Virus record (IMG/VR): IMGVR_UViG_3300017786_002261
Span: 1 to 36,155 of that record
DNA length: 36,155 nucleotides
From: a virus
Reading direction: 5' to 3' (one strand)
Shown here piece by piece: positions 1-6,513 of the stretch. Below the pieces are notes generated by a model. That model had not been told where the DNA came from. It was given only the letters and a program-made list of their open reading frames with translations, and made no database searches. How positions within the stretch are numbered: the first letter of the stretch is position 1; the number at the start of each line of letters is the position of its first letter. Made by a program: the position numbers and the translations under genes.

Positions 1-1
1 T

Positions 2-82
2 GGTGCATTTGAAAAAGACATGGGTACTAAAAAAGAGTTTATGGATAACATCAAATTACAACAGGAGTTTGCACGTGATTAG
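2..82 (+). CDS. C-terminal end of an unidentified upstream gene (partial)
   Basis: An open frame runs from the left edge to a TAG at 80-82 and encodes the last 26 residues of a protein, charged and rich in Lys, Glu and Gln. The stop overlaps the GTG start of the next gene (GTGATTAG), the usual coupling style in this genome, which is the main reason to believe this frame. The product cannot be identified from this fragment. Confidence 0.6.
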   Translation, partial: GAFEKDMGTKKEFMDNIKLQQEFARD

Positions 83-458
83 AGAATGGATTGTATCAGG
101 TTGGAATGGTATTATGGATCATAGAGTTAATCCATTAAGACATATCCCAGACTTACAGGTGCGTCATATGATGATGCAGATACTAGCATTTATGTGGTCA
201 AGTATTTTTGCAATTTTAATTGTTGATAGTGTTTGGGCATTTGGCATTAGTGCTATTGCTCATATGCTTTTCGTTGCAGGAGTTGTTATTACTGTTGCAA
301 CATTTAAAGTTGTTGAAAGTAATCCAAACGCCTTTAACTTTGTTAAAGGGTATCACTCATATGGCAGAGGCAGAGGTCATGTTATTATGAGAGATAAGAA
401 CGGACTTCCTTATAAAGTAGATTTACCTAAAGGAGATCCAGGAGGAGAACATGAGTAA
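75..458 (+). CDS. Small inner-membrane protein, conserved phage type
   Basis: A 127-residue protein of unknown function. I chose the GTG at 75 because AGGAG lies 7 bases upstream and because it overlaps the stop of the preceding gene; the frame stays open further upstream but without a ribosome site. Two hydrophobic segments (about residues 33-50 and 53-77) predict a hairpin in the host inner membrane, with a basic N-terminus (MDHRVNPLRH) and a polar tail rich in Gly, Arg and Asp. It overlaps the next membrane protein gene by 8 bases, so the two are probably made together. No catalytic motif is visible. Confidence 0.7.
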   Translation: MIREWIVSGWNGIMDHRVNPLRHIPDLQVRHMMMQILAFMWSSIFAILIVDSVWAFGISAIAHMLFVAGVVITVATFKVVESNPNAFNFVKGYHSYGRGRGHVIMRDKNGLPYKVDLPKGDPGGEHE

Positions 459-654
459 AATTAGTATAGCAAACAAAGACCCAGGTGATAATCACTTTAG
501 TGTAAGCCTTGTTAAAAGTATATTCCGAATGGTAGCCTGTGGCTGTTTAGTCTACGGCGGATATATGTTAGAAGCATGGGGCTGGCCTTTTATGGCCGCA
601 GGAGCCATCTTGTTTATTGCAGAGGTCTTAGGAATAATAGAGGAGATAGTTTAA
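451..654 (+). CDS. Small two-helix membrane protein
   Basis: A 67-residue protein with two hydrophobic stretches (about residues 24-41 and 46-64) separated by a short Glu-Ala-Trp-Gly turn, so it probably forms a membrane hairpin. A strong ribosome site (AGGAGGAG) sits just before the ATG. It overlaps the preceding membrane protein gene, and its TAA overlaps the ATG of the following gene. No family was recognised; the context suggests a phage accessory membrane protein. Confidence 0.7.
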   Translation: MSKISIANKDPGDNHFSVSLVKSIFRMVACGCLVYGGYMLEAWGWPFMAAGAILFIAEVLGIIEEIV

Positions 655-842
655 TGAAGGAAGGTCCAATGAAACAACATATCGATAGAGATACTGACGG
701 CGTGATCAAACAAGAATTCATTACGTATCGTAAGAAAGATGGTATGCTTATAAAAGAATCTACTATTAGAACTTTTAGAGGAACAGACGGTGACTATAAC
801 GATAGTTACTACCATGAACCATTAGTTAAAATAAGTGAATAG
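654..842 (+). CDS. Small hypothetical phage protein
   Basis: A 62-residue soluble, charged protein of unknown function. The start at 654 overlaps the previous stop (TAATG) and has AGGAG about 8 bases upstream; a second ATG at 669, preceded by GGAAGG, is an alternative start. Upstream in-frame codons reaching back to 576 lie inside the previous gene and are unlikely to be used. It ends two bases before the QueE gene. Confidence 0.6.
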   Translation: MKEGPMKQHIDRDTDGVIKQEFITYRKKDGMLIKESTIRTFRGTDGDYNDSYYHEPLVKISE

Positions 843-844
843 AA

Positions 845-1741
845 ATGGCAGAGAAGAAATATTATTACAGTGAAATATTTCATTCGATACAGGGTGAAGG
901 ACACTATACAGGTGTGCCTACTGCTTGGATACGTTTCTTCTTGTGTAACTTACAATGTAGTGGGTTTGGACAAGTAGATCCTACAAATCCTGACACATAT
1001 GATCTTCCGTTTTTAGATTATGATGTAAGCCAAGTAAAAAGAGTTGAAGACTTACCTGTTTGGGAAAAAGGTTGTGATTCTAGTTATACTTGGGCTAAGA
1101 AGTATAAACACTTGATGGGTCAAGAAACTCCTGATTCTTTAGCAAACAAGATTGTTGATATACTAAAGACAGAGTCGAACCCAGAAGGCAAGTTCTTACA
1201 TCCTATGAGTAAGCAAAGACAACACTTATGCTTTACAGGTGGTGAGCCTTTAATGATTACTGGACAACAGGCAAGTGTTGGTATATATGAAGAATTATTA
1301 AAACAAGGTAATTTACCAGAGTCAATGACTTTTGAAACTAACGGTACACAAAAGTTAAGAGAGCCTTTTAAAGAATGGGCTACAGGAATTGATCAAGAAG
1401 TATTCTTTAGTTGTAGTCCTAAACTGTTTACAGTATCAGGTGAACAAACTAAGAAAGCTATTATTCCAGAAGTAGTCGGTGAATATTATCAAGTTTCTAA
1501 CAAAGGACAATTAAAGTTTGTTGTAGGTAGTGAACAAAGACAATGGGACGAGATGGACGAAGCTATAGAGAAATTTAGATCAGCAGGTTGTAATTGGCCT
1601 GTATGGATCATGCCCGTTGGGGCTAGAGAAGAAGAGCAAACTGCGACAGCAGGTGACGTTGCTAAACTGGCATTTCAAAGAGGTTATAACGTGGCGGCAA
1701 GAGTACACGTATACTTGTTTGGTAATGCGATAGGCACTTAG
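845..1741 (+). CDS. queE: 7-carboxy-7-deazaguanine synthase (QueE), radical SAM, with insert in the cluster motif
   Basis: QueE converts 6-carboxy-tetrahydropterin to 7-carboxy-7-deazaguanine, a precursor of queuosine and of the deazaguanine bases some phages place in DNA. The family is shown by SIQGEGxYTGxPTxWIRF at residues 14-31, by TGGEPL near residue 137 for SAM binding, and by FETNGT. The cluster motif is unusual: Cys34 and Cys38 fit CNLxC, but position 41 is Phe, and the CDxxYTW block that normally carries the third Cys appears only at Cys77. This implies CX3CX38C, a long insert inside the 4Fe-4S ligand loop. At 298 residues it is longer than typical QueE. No other queuosine or DNA-deazaguanine gene is in the window. 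Confidence 0.85.
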   Translation: MAEKKYYYSEIFHSIQGEGHYTGVPTAWIRFFLCNLQCSGFGQVDPTNPDTYDLPFLDYDVSQVKRVEDLPVWEKGCDSSYTWAKKYKHLMGQETPDSLANKIVDILKTESNPEGKFLHPMSKQRQHLCFTGGEPLMITGQQASVGIYEELLKQGNLPESMTFETNGTQKLREPFKEWATGIDQEVFFSCSPKLFTVSGEQTKKAIIPEVVGEYYQVSNKGQLKFVVGSEQRQWDEMDEAIEKFRSAGCNWPVWIMPVGAREEEQTATAGDVAKLAFQRGYNVAARVHVYLFGNAIGT

Positions 1742-1752
1742 GAGGTGTTATT

Positions 1753-2094
1753 ATGAAAATGTTAATAGCTATATTAGTTTTGTTTACTGCGGTGGCAGTT
1801 TACACAGACACAAAGGCGGCTGAATGGAATCAGAAGCCTGTTATGTGTGCGGATTGGGAAACAGTGAAACAGGGGTTGCTCAATAGAGGAGAGATACTTC
1901 GTTTTCAAGGAACACAGGCAACAAAGGTATATGGTGGTGAAGGACTATCAGATACTACTGCATTTATACCAATGTCAGTTTGGGTCAATCCAAAAACAAA
2001 TTCGTATACAATACTAGAGTTTCATCCAAGTTATCAATCACATTGTATTCTTAGTTTTGGTAATGATTGGAGAATAGAAGGAGAAAACTTATGA
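1753..2094 (+). CDS. Small exported protein of unknown function
   Basis: A 113-residue protein with an N-terminal signal sequence: MKM, then a hydrophobic core (LIAILVLFTAVAVY), with a probable cleavage after the Ala-rich TKAA near residue 23. The mature part is about 90 residues, has two Cys (Met-Cys-Ala near residue 32 and His-Cys-Ile near residue 99) that could form a disulfide in the periplasm, and shows no catalytic motif. An excellent ribosome site (AGGAGGTG) lies 5 bases before the ATG. The last codons overlap the next gene by 4 bases. An envelope role is inferred only from the signal sequence. Confidence 0.7.
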   Translation: MKMLIAILVLFTAVAVYTDTKAAEWNQKPVMCADWETVKQGLLNRGEILRFQGTQATKVYGGEGLSDTTAFIPMSVWVNPKTNSYTILEFHPSYQSHCILSFGNDWRIEGENL

Positions 2095-2474
2095 AAGACT
2101 TTATAAACAAGGTCAAAGATAAGTTCGTTAAGAAAGGTCCAGTAGAAGAAACGTCTGAAGAGAAAAGACTACGTATTTTACAGGAAGAAAAGAAACAAGC
2201 AACAAAGGATAAAAAGCCTTGGGTTGCAGTTTTGAATACCCATGTTAATCCAAAGGATATCAAAAACGGATTCTTTGAATTGGATTGGAATAACGAATTT
2301 ATTGAACAACTACTAGACGCAGGATACTCTGGAGAAACAAACGAGCAGATTGTTGATGCATGGTTTAAGACTATTGCAAGAAACATTTTGGAAGAACAAG
2401 GTTTGGATCCTAAGAGAGATGCTGGTCATATAAAGATCAATAAACGTAAAGATGGCAAGACAGAAGTTTCTTGA
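2091..2474 (+). CDS. Conserved phage hypothetical protein
   Basis: A 127-residue cytosolic protein with a very basic and acidic N-terminal third (Lys/Glu-rich, probably helical, about residues 1-45), followed by a globular part containing WVAVLNTHVNP and FELDWNNEFI. The ATG at 2091 overlaps the preceding stop (ATGA) and has GGAG 7 bases upstream, so it is preferred to the upstream in-frame ATG at 2067. I recall similar small proteins in marine T4-like phages but cannot assign a function. Its TGA lies within the -35 box of the next promoter. Confidence 0.7.
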   Translation: MKDFINKVKDKFVKKGPVEETSEEKRLRILQEEKKQATKDKKPWVAVLNTHVNPKDIKNGFFELDWNNEFIEQLLDAGYSGETNEQIVDAWFKTIARNILEEQGLDPKRDAGHIKINKRKDGKTEVS

Positions 2475-2499
2475 CAACGTGTTAATTTTGTGCTATAAT
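2471..2499 (+). promoter_or_regulatory. Consensus sigma70-type promoter for the exonuclease gene
   Basis: TTGACA at 2471-2476 and TATAAT at 2494-2499 are separated by exactly 17 bases, a perfect match to the bacterial housekeeping consensus. The gene begins 33 bases further on at 2533. Such promoters are used by unmodified host polymerase early in T4-like infections. Confidence 0.85.
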
Positions 2500-2532
2500 T
2501 TAAACATAATAGAAAATTAAATAGGTAATAAA

Positions 2533-3519
2533 ATGAAATATGTTCTTATAGATACTGCGAATACTTTCTTTAGAGCTCGCCATGTAGTACGAGGCGAATT
2601 GGACATAAAGGTAGGTATGGCATTTCATATTACGTTCAATAGTATTAAAAAGGCATGGCAAGACTTTGATGGCAGTCATGTTGTGTTCTGTTTAGAAGGC
2701 AGAAGCTGGCGTAAGGATTTTTATGAGCCTTACAAACGTAACAGAAAAGAAAGTAGAGATGCACTAACAGAAGCACAGGCAGAAGAAGAAAAAGTGTTCT
2801 GGGAAACATTTGATAACTTTAAAAACTTTGTTACAGAAAAGACTAACTGTACTGTACTGCAACACAATGAACTAGAAGCAGATGATCTTATTGCAGGTTG
2901 GGTACAAGCACACCCAGATGACGAACACGTTATTATCAGCACAGACGGAGACTTTGCACAACTTATTAGCCCTAAGGTTACACAGTATAACGGTGTTAGC
3001 AATACAACTATTACACACGAAGGTTACTTTGATGACAAGGGTAAGAAGATTATAGATAAGAAAACTAAAGCAGAAAAACTTGCACCTAACCCTGAGTGGT
3101 TACTGTTTGAAAAGTGTATGAGAGGCGACACTAGTGACAACGTGTTTAGTGCTTATCCTGGTGTAAGAGTAAAAGGCACTAAGAACAAGGTAGGCTTACA
3201 AGAAGCATTTGCAGATAAAAGCAATAAAGGCTATGCTTGGAATAACTTAATGTTACAACGTTGGGTTGATCATGAAGGTGTAGAACATAGAGTATTAGAT
3301 GATTATAATCGTAATGTAATACTATGTGATCTTACTGCACAACCTGAGAACATTAAAGAGAAAATTACAACAACTATTCAAGAGAATGCACAACCTAAGA
3401 ACATTAAACAAGTAGGTTTGCGTCTTATGAAGTTCTGTGCATTGTATGATATGCAAAGAATAACTGATAATGCTCAGGCTTACGCCGAGCCATTACAAGC
3501 GAGGTATCCTGTACTATGA
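2533..3519 (+). CDS. 5'-3' exonuclease / RNase H of the FEN family (T4 rnh-like)
   Basis: Members of this family remove RNA primers and 5' flaps during phage DNA replication. The metal-binding acidic residues are visible: Asp7 in VLIDTANTFFRAR, LEADDLIA at residues 114-121, STDGDFAQL at 136-144, and MRGDTSDNV further on, which is the normal order for FEN-type nucleases. A basic stretch, EPYKRNRKESR (residues 65-75), resembles the arch that threads the flap. The 328-residue length is close to T4 RNase H (about 305). It starts 33 bases after a consensus promoter and is followed by a gene overlapping it by 4 bases. The family call is firm; equivalence to T4 rnh is inference. Confidence 0.85.
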   Translation: MKYVLIDTANTFFRARHVVRGELDIKVGMAFHITFNSIKKAWQDFDGSHVVFCLEGRSWRKDFYEPYKRNRKESRDALTEAQAEEEKVFWETFDNFKNFVTEKTNCTVLQHNELEADDLIAGWVQAHPDDEHVIISTDGDFAQLISPKVTQYNGVSNTTITHEGYFDDKGKKIIDKKTKAEKLAPNPEWLLFEKCMRGDTSDNVFSAYPGVRVKGTKNKVGLQEAFADKSNKGYAWNNLMLQRWVDHEGVEHRVLDDYNRNVILCDLTAQPENIKEKITTTIQENAQPKNIKQVGLRLMKFCALYDMQRITDNAQAYAEPLQARYPVL

Positions 3520-3998
3520 CACATTTAAAAGCAAATGAAATATTAAAAAATAAATTTTGGATCATCGAGGACACTGATAGTAAAACTAAAGTTGGTACTC
3601 TATCCAAAGACAACGATAATAGATATATGTATAGTTGCGATACTGGTTCTTATTTCTATGATAATAAAAATGCAGTAGAAAACACATTAGGTAATATACT
3701 ATGGACAAAAGGTAGTATCTCAGATAAGGTATCACCAAGCAAAGAGATCTATAACTTACCTACATCAACTACTCCATATAATACTATGTACGATATTAAA
3801 CGTAAATTTGGTCTGTTTACTAAAAGTAAAAAGTCTAAGAGTTTGTATTGTGCAGGTTATTTTTGTATACACTTTGAAAAAGGTTGGGTAAAAAGTTTTT
3901 GTCCTAAGCTAGTTACACTAGAGAAGTATCAGTATAAAGGACCATTTAAGACTGAATTAGAAATGCGTCAGGAGTTAAGTAATGTCAACAGAGGCTAA
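3516..3998 (+). CDS. Conserved phage hypothetical protein, basic
   Basis: A 160-residue basic protein of unknown function. It has many Lys and Tyr residues, five Cys in scattered positions and no membrane segment. The ATG overlaps the stop of the exonuclease gene (ATGA), and its end overlaps the next gene by 17 bases, so it belongs to the exonuclease transcription unit. The position suggests a replication or nucleic-acid role, but no motif supports a specific one. Confidence 0.65.
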   Translation: MTHLKANEILKNKFWIIEDTDSKTKVGTLSKDNDNRYMYSCDTGSYFYDNKNAVENTLGNILWTKGSISDKVSPSKEIYNLPTSTTPYNTMYDIKRKFGLFTKSKKSKSLYCAGYFCIHFEKGWVKSFCPKLVTLEKYQYKGPFKTELEMRQELSNVNRG

Positions 3999-4197
3999 TT
4001 ATAGTTCACACGATTGGCGTAAGAACACAGATGACGCTATTGTGGTTGCTTCAGATATAGGAATCAAATTAGAAGTAAACAAAAGCAAAGTAATCTTTAC
4101 TAACCCTAAGACACTTAAAACTGAAGAAGTAGATGTTTCAAGACTTGTTAGAGTATTTGTAAATAATAGAGATGATCTAAAAAGGAGTGTCAAATAA
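3982..4197 (+). CDS. Small conserved phage protein
   Basis: A 71-residue protein with a short beta-rich centre (KVIFTNPKTLKTEEVDVSRL). GGAG lies 7 bases upstream of the ATG, and the gene overlaps both neighbours. It shows no catalytic or membrane features. It belongs to the exonuclease operon; function unknown. Confidence 0.65.
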   Translation: MSTEANYSSHDWRKNTDDAIVVASDIGIKLEVNKSKVIFTNPKTLKTEEVDVSRLVRVFVNNRDDLKRSVK

Positions 4198-4436
4198 TGT
4201 CAGAAGTTAAACCTTTAAATCCTATTCCGCTACAACAGTTCATTGATAAGGTGAAAGTAGCAGATATGCAAAAGACTCCAGAGATTAGACTTACACTACA
4301 AGAGTCTAAGATACTTGCATTTACACTAGGCGAAGTAATGTCTAGACTACACGGCGATCTAGAGAAGCTAGTAGACCAACAAAACAAGACAGAAGAAGTA
4401 ATTAATGTTACCGCAGATGGCGGTCAATCCTGGTAA
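4197..4436 (+). CDS. Small conserved phage protein, helical
   Basis: A 79-residue protein whose residues 25-65 have the heptad-like, alternating charged pattern of a helical or coiled-coil protein (LTLQESKILAFTLGEVMSRL). AGGAG precedes the ATG, which overlaps the previous stop (TAATG). It is the last gene before a palindrome and a new promoter-like element, so it probably closes the exonuclease unit. Function unknown. Confidence 0.65.
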   Translation: MSEVKPLNPIPLQQFIDKVKVADMQKTPEIRLTLQESKILAFTLGEVMSRLHGDLEKLVDQQNKTEEVINVTADGGQSW

Positions 4437-4455
4437 ACTCCTAAGCTCATAACCT

Positions 4456-4475
4456 AGTAATATACGTATATTACT
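4456..4475. repeat. Perfect 20-base palindrome between operons
   Basis: The half-site AGTAATATAC is followed immediately by its reverse complement, with no spacer. A second small hairpin (CTCTT-GAA-AAGAG, 4474-4486) overlaps its edge. The pair lies in the 74-base gap between two transcription units, just before a late-type box. It could be a protein-binding operator, or act in RNA processing or termination; the absence of a T run argues against a classic terminator. Confidence 0.6.
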
Positions 4476-4485
4476 CTTGAAAAGA

Positions 4486-4493
4486 GATAAATA
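4486..4493 (+). promoter_or_regulatory. Late-promoter-like box (GATAAATA)
   Basis: GATAAATA differs from the T4 late consensus TATAAATA at one position. It lies 25 bases before the ATG at 4511, with a ribosome site (GAGG) in between. Assigned from position and similarity only. Confidence 0.4.
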
Positions 4494-4510
4494 TATGTAT
4501 AGAGGAAAAG

Positions 4511-4801
4511 ATGAGCAGACCTAAACCAACAGTAGTGCTAGAGCACGTTAACAAAAAAACTTATAAATCTGAGCAAGTCTTAGATGCGGAAGCCATTTGG
4601 GCAGTATTCTTTAAGGACAAACCTTTTAATTTAAAAAGTTCAAATGTGTTAACAAACTATCCTGGACCTAAATACAAGAAAGTATCTTTTTCAAATCCAG
4701 GTCATGCACACAATCTAGCTAAAAAATTAAACGACCTATTCAACTGCGAAGACTTTTCAGTAGTCAAACTTACTGCTGGCGAAACAGTAAAAGAAGTTTA
4801 G
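4511..4801 (+). CDS. Conserved phage hypothetical protein
   Basis: A 96-residue soluble protein. Its sequence (for example NYPGPKYKKVSFSNPGHA) is familiar to me as a strongly conserved small protein of marine T4-like phages, but its role is not known to me. GAGG lies 5 bases upstream of the ATG, and a late-type box lies further up. It is separated by one base from the next gene. A basic, aromatic surface (YPGPKYKK) could suit nucleic-acid or virion contact; that is speculation. Confidence 0.75.
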   Translation: MSRPKPTVVLEHVNKKTYKSEQVLDAEAIWAVFFKDKPFNLKSSNVLTNYPGPKYKKVSFSNPGHAHNLAKKLNDLFNCEDFSVVKLTAGETVKEV

Positions 4802-4802
4802 A

Positions 4803-5192
4803 ATGAACTGGAAAGAAACCTATACAAAGGTGTTCTTGAAGCAGGCCAACATAGCAATAAGCGAAAGCTCATTGAAGGAGTATATGCCATTATGGTGGCA
4901 GAATACAAGAGAAGTTGGTGGTCTTAGATTAACAGAAGAAGGTATGTTATTCTTAATGGAAAAGATAGAACTAGCAACTTATGAAGTTCCTTTTCCGCCC
5001 GAATTCAAAATAACAACTCAAGTTATTTTATTTTTGGACAAGTTTATTGACTGTCCATATTACGTTACCAATAAAGGAATCACTGTTACGGAGGAAAAGA
5101 AGGCACTCGAACTGCATCTTTTCAGTGGTGATGTTCGCAAGTACGGCCTAAATAAAGCTCTAAAACGGACAGATGAAGTAACAAACCCTTGA
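4803..5192 (+). CDS. Conserved phage hypothetical protein
   Basis: A 129-residue soluble protein with aromatic-rich elements (MPLWWQNTREVGGLRL, residues 28-43) and a probable alpha/beta fold. No catalytic motif was recognised. It follows the previous gene at once without a strong ribosome site, implying coupling. It ends 127 bases before the ATPase gene; that gap contains the next promoter. Confidence 0.7.
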   Translation: MNWKETYTKVFLKQANIAISESSLKEYMPLWWQNTREVGGLRLTEEGMLFLMEKIELATYEVPFPPEFKITTQVILFLDKFIDCPYYVTNKGITVTEEKKALELHLFSGDVRKYGLNKALKRTDEVTNP

Positions 5193-5233
5193 TTTTACTA
5201 CATAATTTTTCTTAAAAAAAGTGCATTTTCTGG

Positions 5234-5262
5234 TTGACCTTTTGGCTCAATGGTGTTATTAT
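5234..5262 (+). promoter_or_regulatory. Sigma70-type promoter for the MoxR gene
   Basis: TTGACC (5234-5239) and TATTAT (5257-5262) are separated by 17 bases, with one mismatch in each box. A 57-base leader then leads to the ATG at 5319, with AAGGAG as the ribosome site. The rest of the 127-base gap is AT-rich with no other clear element. Confidence 0.75.
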
Positions 5263-5318
5263 ATATACATACTTAGAAATTAAGTATGGCACTGAAATAA
5301 ACATATAAGGAGTACATT

Positions 5319-6413
5319 ATGGAAAACATCGCAATAAGACAAGTTAGTCCAAATGGTGCAAAGAAAAGCATTGTTAGGGCATTCAAGAAACAAAGACCTA
5401 TTTTTATTTGGGGACCTCCAGGTATTGGTAAGTCAGACATTGTATCACAGATTACAGATACATTTGATAATTCACACTTAATTGATATTAGATTGAGTTT
5501 ATGGGAACCTACAGATATTAAAGGTATGCCATATTATTCAGCTAATGATAATACAATGAAATGGGCACCGCCTATTGAATTGCCAGACGCAAAGATGGCT
5601 AAGAAATATAAGACCATCGTTTTGTTCTTAGACGAAATGAATTCTGCGGCACCTAGTGTACAAGCCGCGGCATACCAACTAATTCTTAACAGACGTGTTG
5701 GTACTTATAAATTACCCGATAATGTTATGATTGTTGCCGCTGGTAACAGAGAAGCAGATAAGGGTGTAACTTACAGAATGCCTGCTCCATTGTCAAACAG
5801 GTTTGTTCACTTAGAAATTAAAGTGGACTTTGATGACTGGTTTGCTTGGGCAGTTGCTAACGACATCCATAAAGATGTTGTAGGTTACTTGACATTTGCA
5901 AAGAAAGACTTATATGACTTTGATCCTAAGAGCCCAAGTCGTTCATTTGCAACACCTCGTTCGTGGTCATTTGTTTCCGATTTATTGGAAGACGATGACG
6001 ATGAAGCAACCACTACAGATCTTGTAAGTGGTTCAGTCGGCGAAGGACTAGCCGTTAAATTTATGGCACACAGAAAAGTGTCAGCTCACTTACCTAACCC
6101 AAGTGATATACTTGTTGGTAAGGTAAAAACAATGGAGACTAAAGAAATCAGTGCCATGTATTCCTTGACTGTCTCTCTTTGTTACGAGTTGAAAGAAGCA
6201 ATTGATAAGAGCGATAAGAAGTTTGACGATAAAGTCAATAACTTTTTACGTTTTGCGATGGATAACTTTGATACCGAATTGGTTGTCATGGGTATTAAAC
6301 TTGCTCTTACTCAATATCAACTTCCAATCGATCCAGATGAAGTTGAGTGCTTTGATGAGTTCCATGAAAGATACGGCAAGTACATTAAGGCCGCTCAAGG
6401 AGAAACTGCCTAA
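5319..6413 (+). CDS. MoxR-type AAA+ ATPase
   Basis: MoxR ATPases act as chaperones that remodel or activate partner proteins, usually together with a VWA-domain protein. The sequence shows Walker A GPPGIGKS (residues 32-39), Walker B VLFLDEMN (101-108), a sensor-1 Asn143 in VAAGNREAD and an arginine finger at Arg161 in LSNRF, in the normal order. At 364 residues it has a C-terminal helical extension (about 230-364) with an acidic stretch, EDDDDE. It has its own promoter and terminator, and its probable partner follows directly with its own promoter. Its target is unknown; virion assembly or metal loading of a partner are possible roles known from the wider family. Confidence 0.88.
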   Translation: MENIAIRQVSPNGAKKSIVRAFKKQRPIFIWGPPGIGKSDIVSQITDTFDNSHLIDIRLSLWEPTDIKGMPYYSANDNTMKWAPPIELPDAKMAKKYKTIVLFLDEMNSAAPSVQAAAYQLILNRRVGTYKLPDNVMIVAAGNREADKGVTYRMPAPLSNRFVHLEIKVDFDDWFAWAVANDIHKDVVGYLTFAKKDLYDFDPKSPSRSFATPRSWSFVSDLLEDDDDEATTTDLVSGSVGEGLAVKFMAHRKVSAHLPNPSDILVGKVKTMETKEISAMYSLTVSLCYELKEAIDKSDKKFDDKVNNFLRFAMDNFDTELVVMGIKLALTQYQLPIDPDEVECFDEFHERYGKYIKAAQGETA

Positions 6414-6426
6414 TTTGGTAGTTTTA

Positions 6427-6460
6427 GGGGAGAATCTTTTTTGGTTCTCCCCATCTTTTT
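6427..6460 (+). terminator. Rho-independent terminator after the MoxR gene
   Basis: GGGGAGAA (6427-6434) pairs perfectly with TTCTCCCC (6445-6452). The stem is extended by a T-G and a C-G pair around a six-T loop, and is followed by ATCTTTTT. It separates the ATPase transcript from the next promoter, which begins three bases later. Confidence 0.85.
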
Positions 6461-6462
6461 GG

Positions 6463-6491
6463 TTGACAAATCCATTTAAATATACTATAAT
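6463..6491 (+). promoter_or_regulatory. Consensus sigma70-type promoter for the VWA gene
   Basis: TTGACA (6463-6468) and TATAAT (6486-6491) are separated by exactly 17 bases, a perfect consensus. The ATG at 6514 follows after 22 bases, with AGGA just upstream as ribosome site. Confidence 0.85.
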
Positions 6492-6513
6492 ATACATATA
6501 ACAATTAGGAAAG

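Noticed and set aside
845-1741. A deazaguanine DNA-modification system
   Set aside because: Only QueE is present; no GTP cyclohydrolase, QueD, QueC or DNA transglycosylase is visible, so this cannot be claimed from the window.
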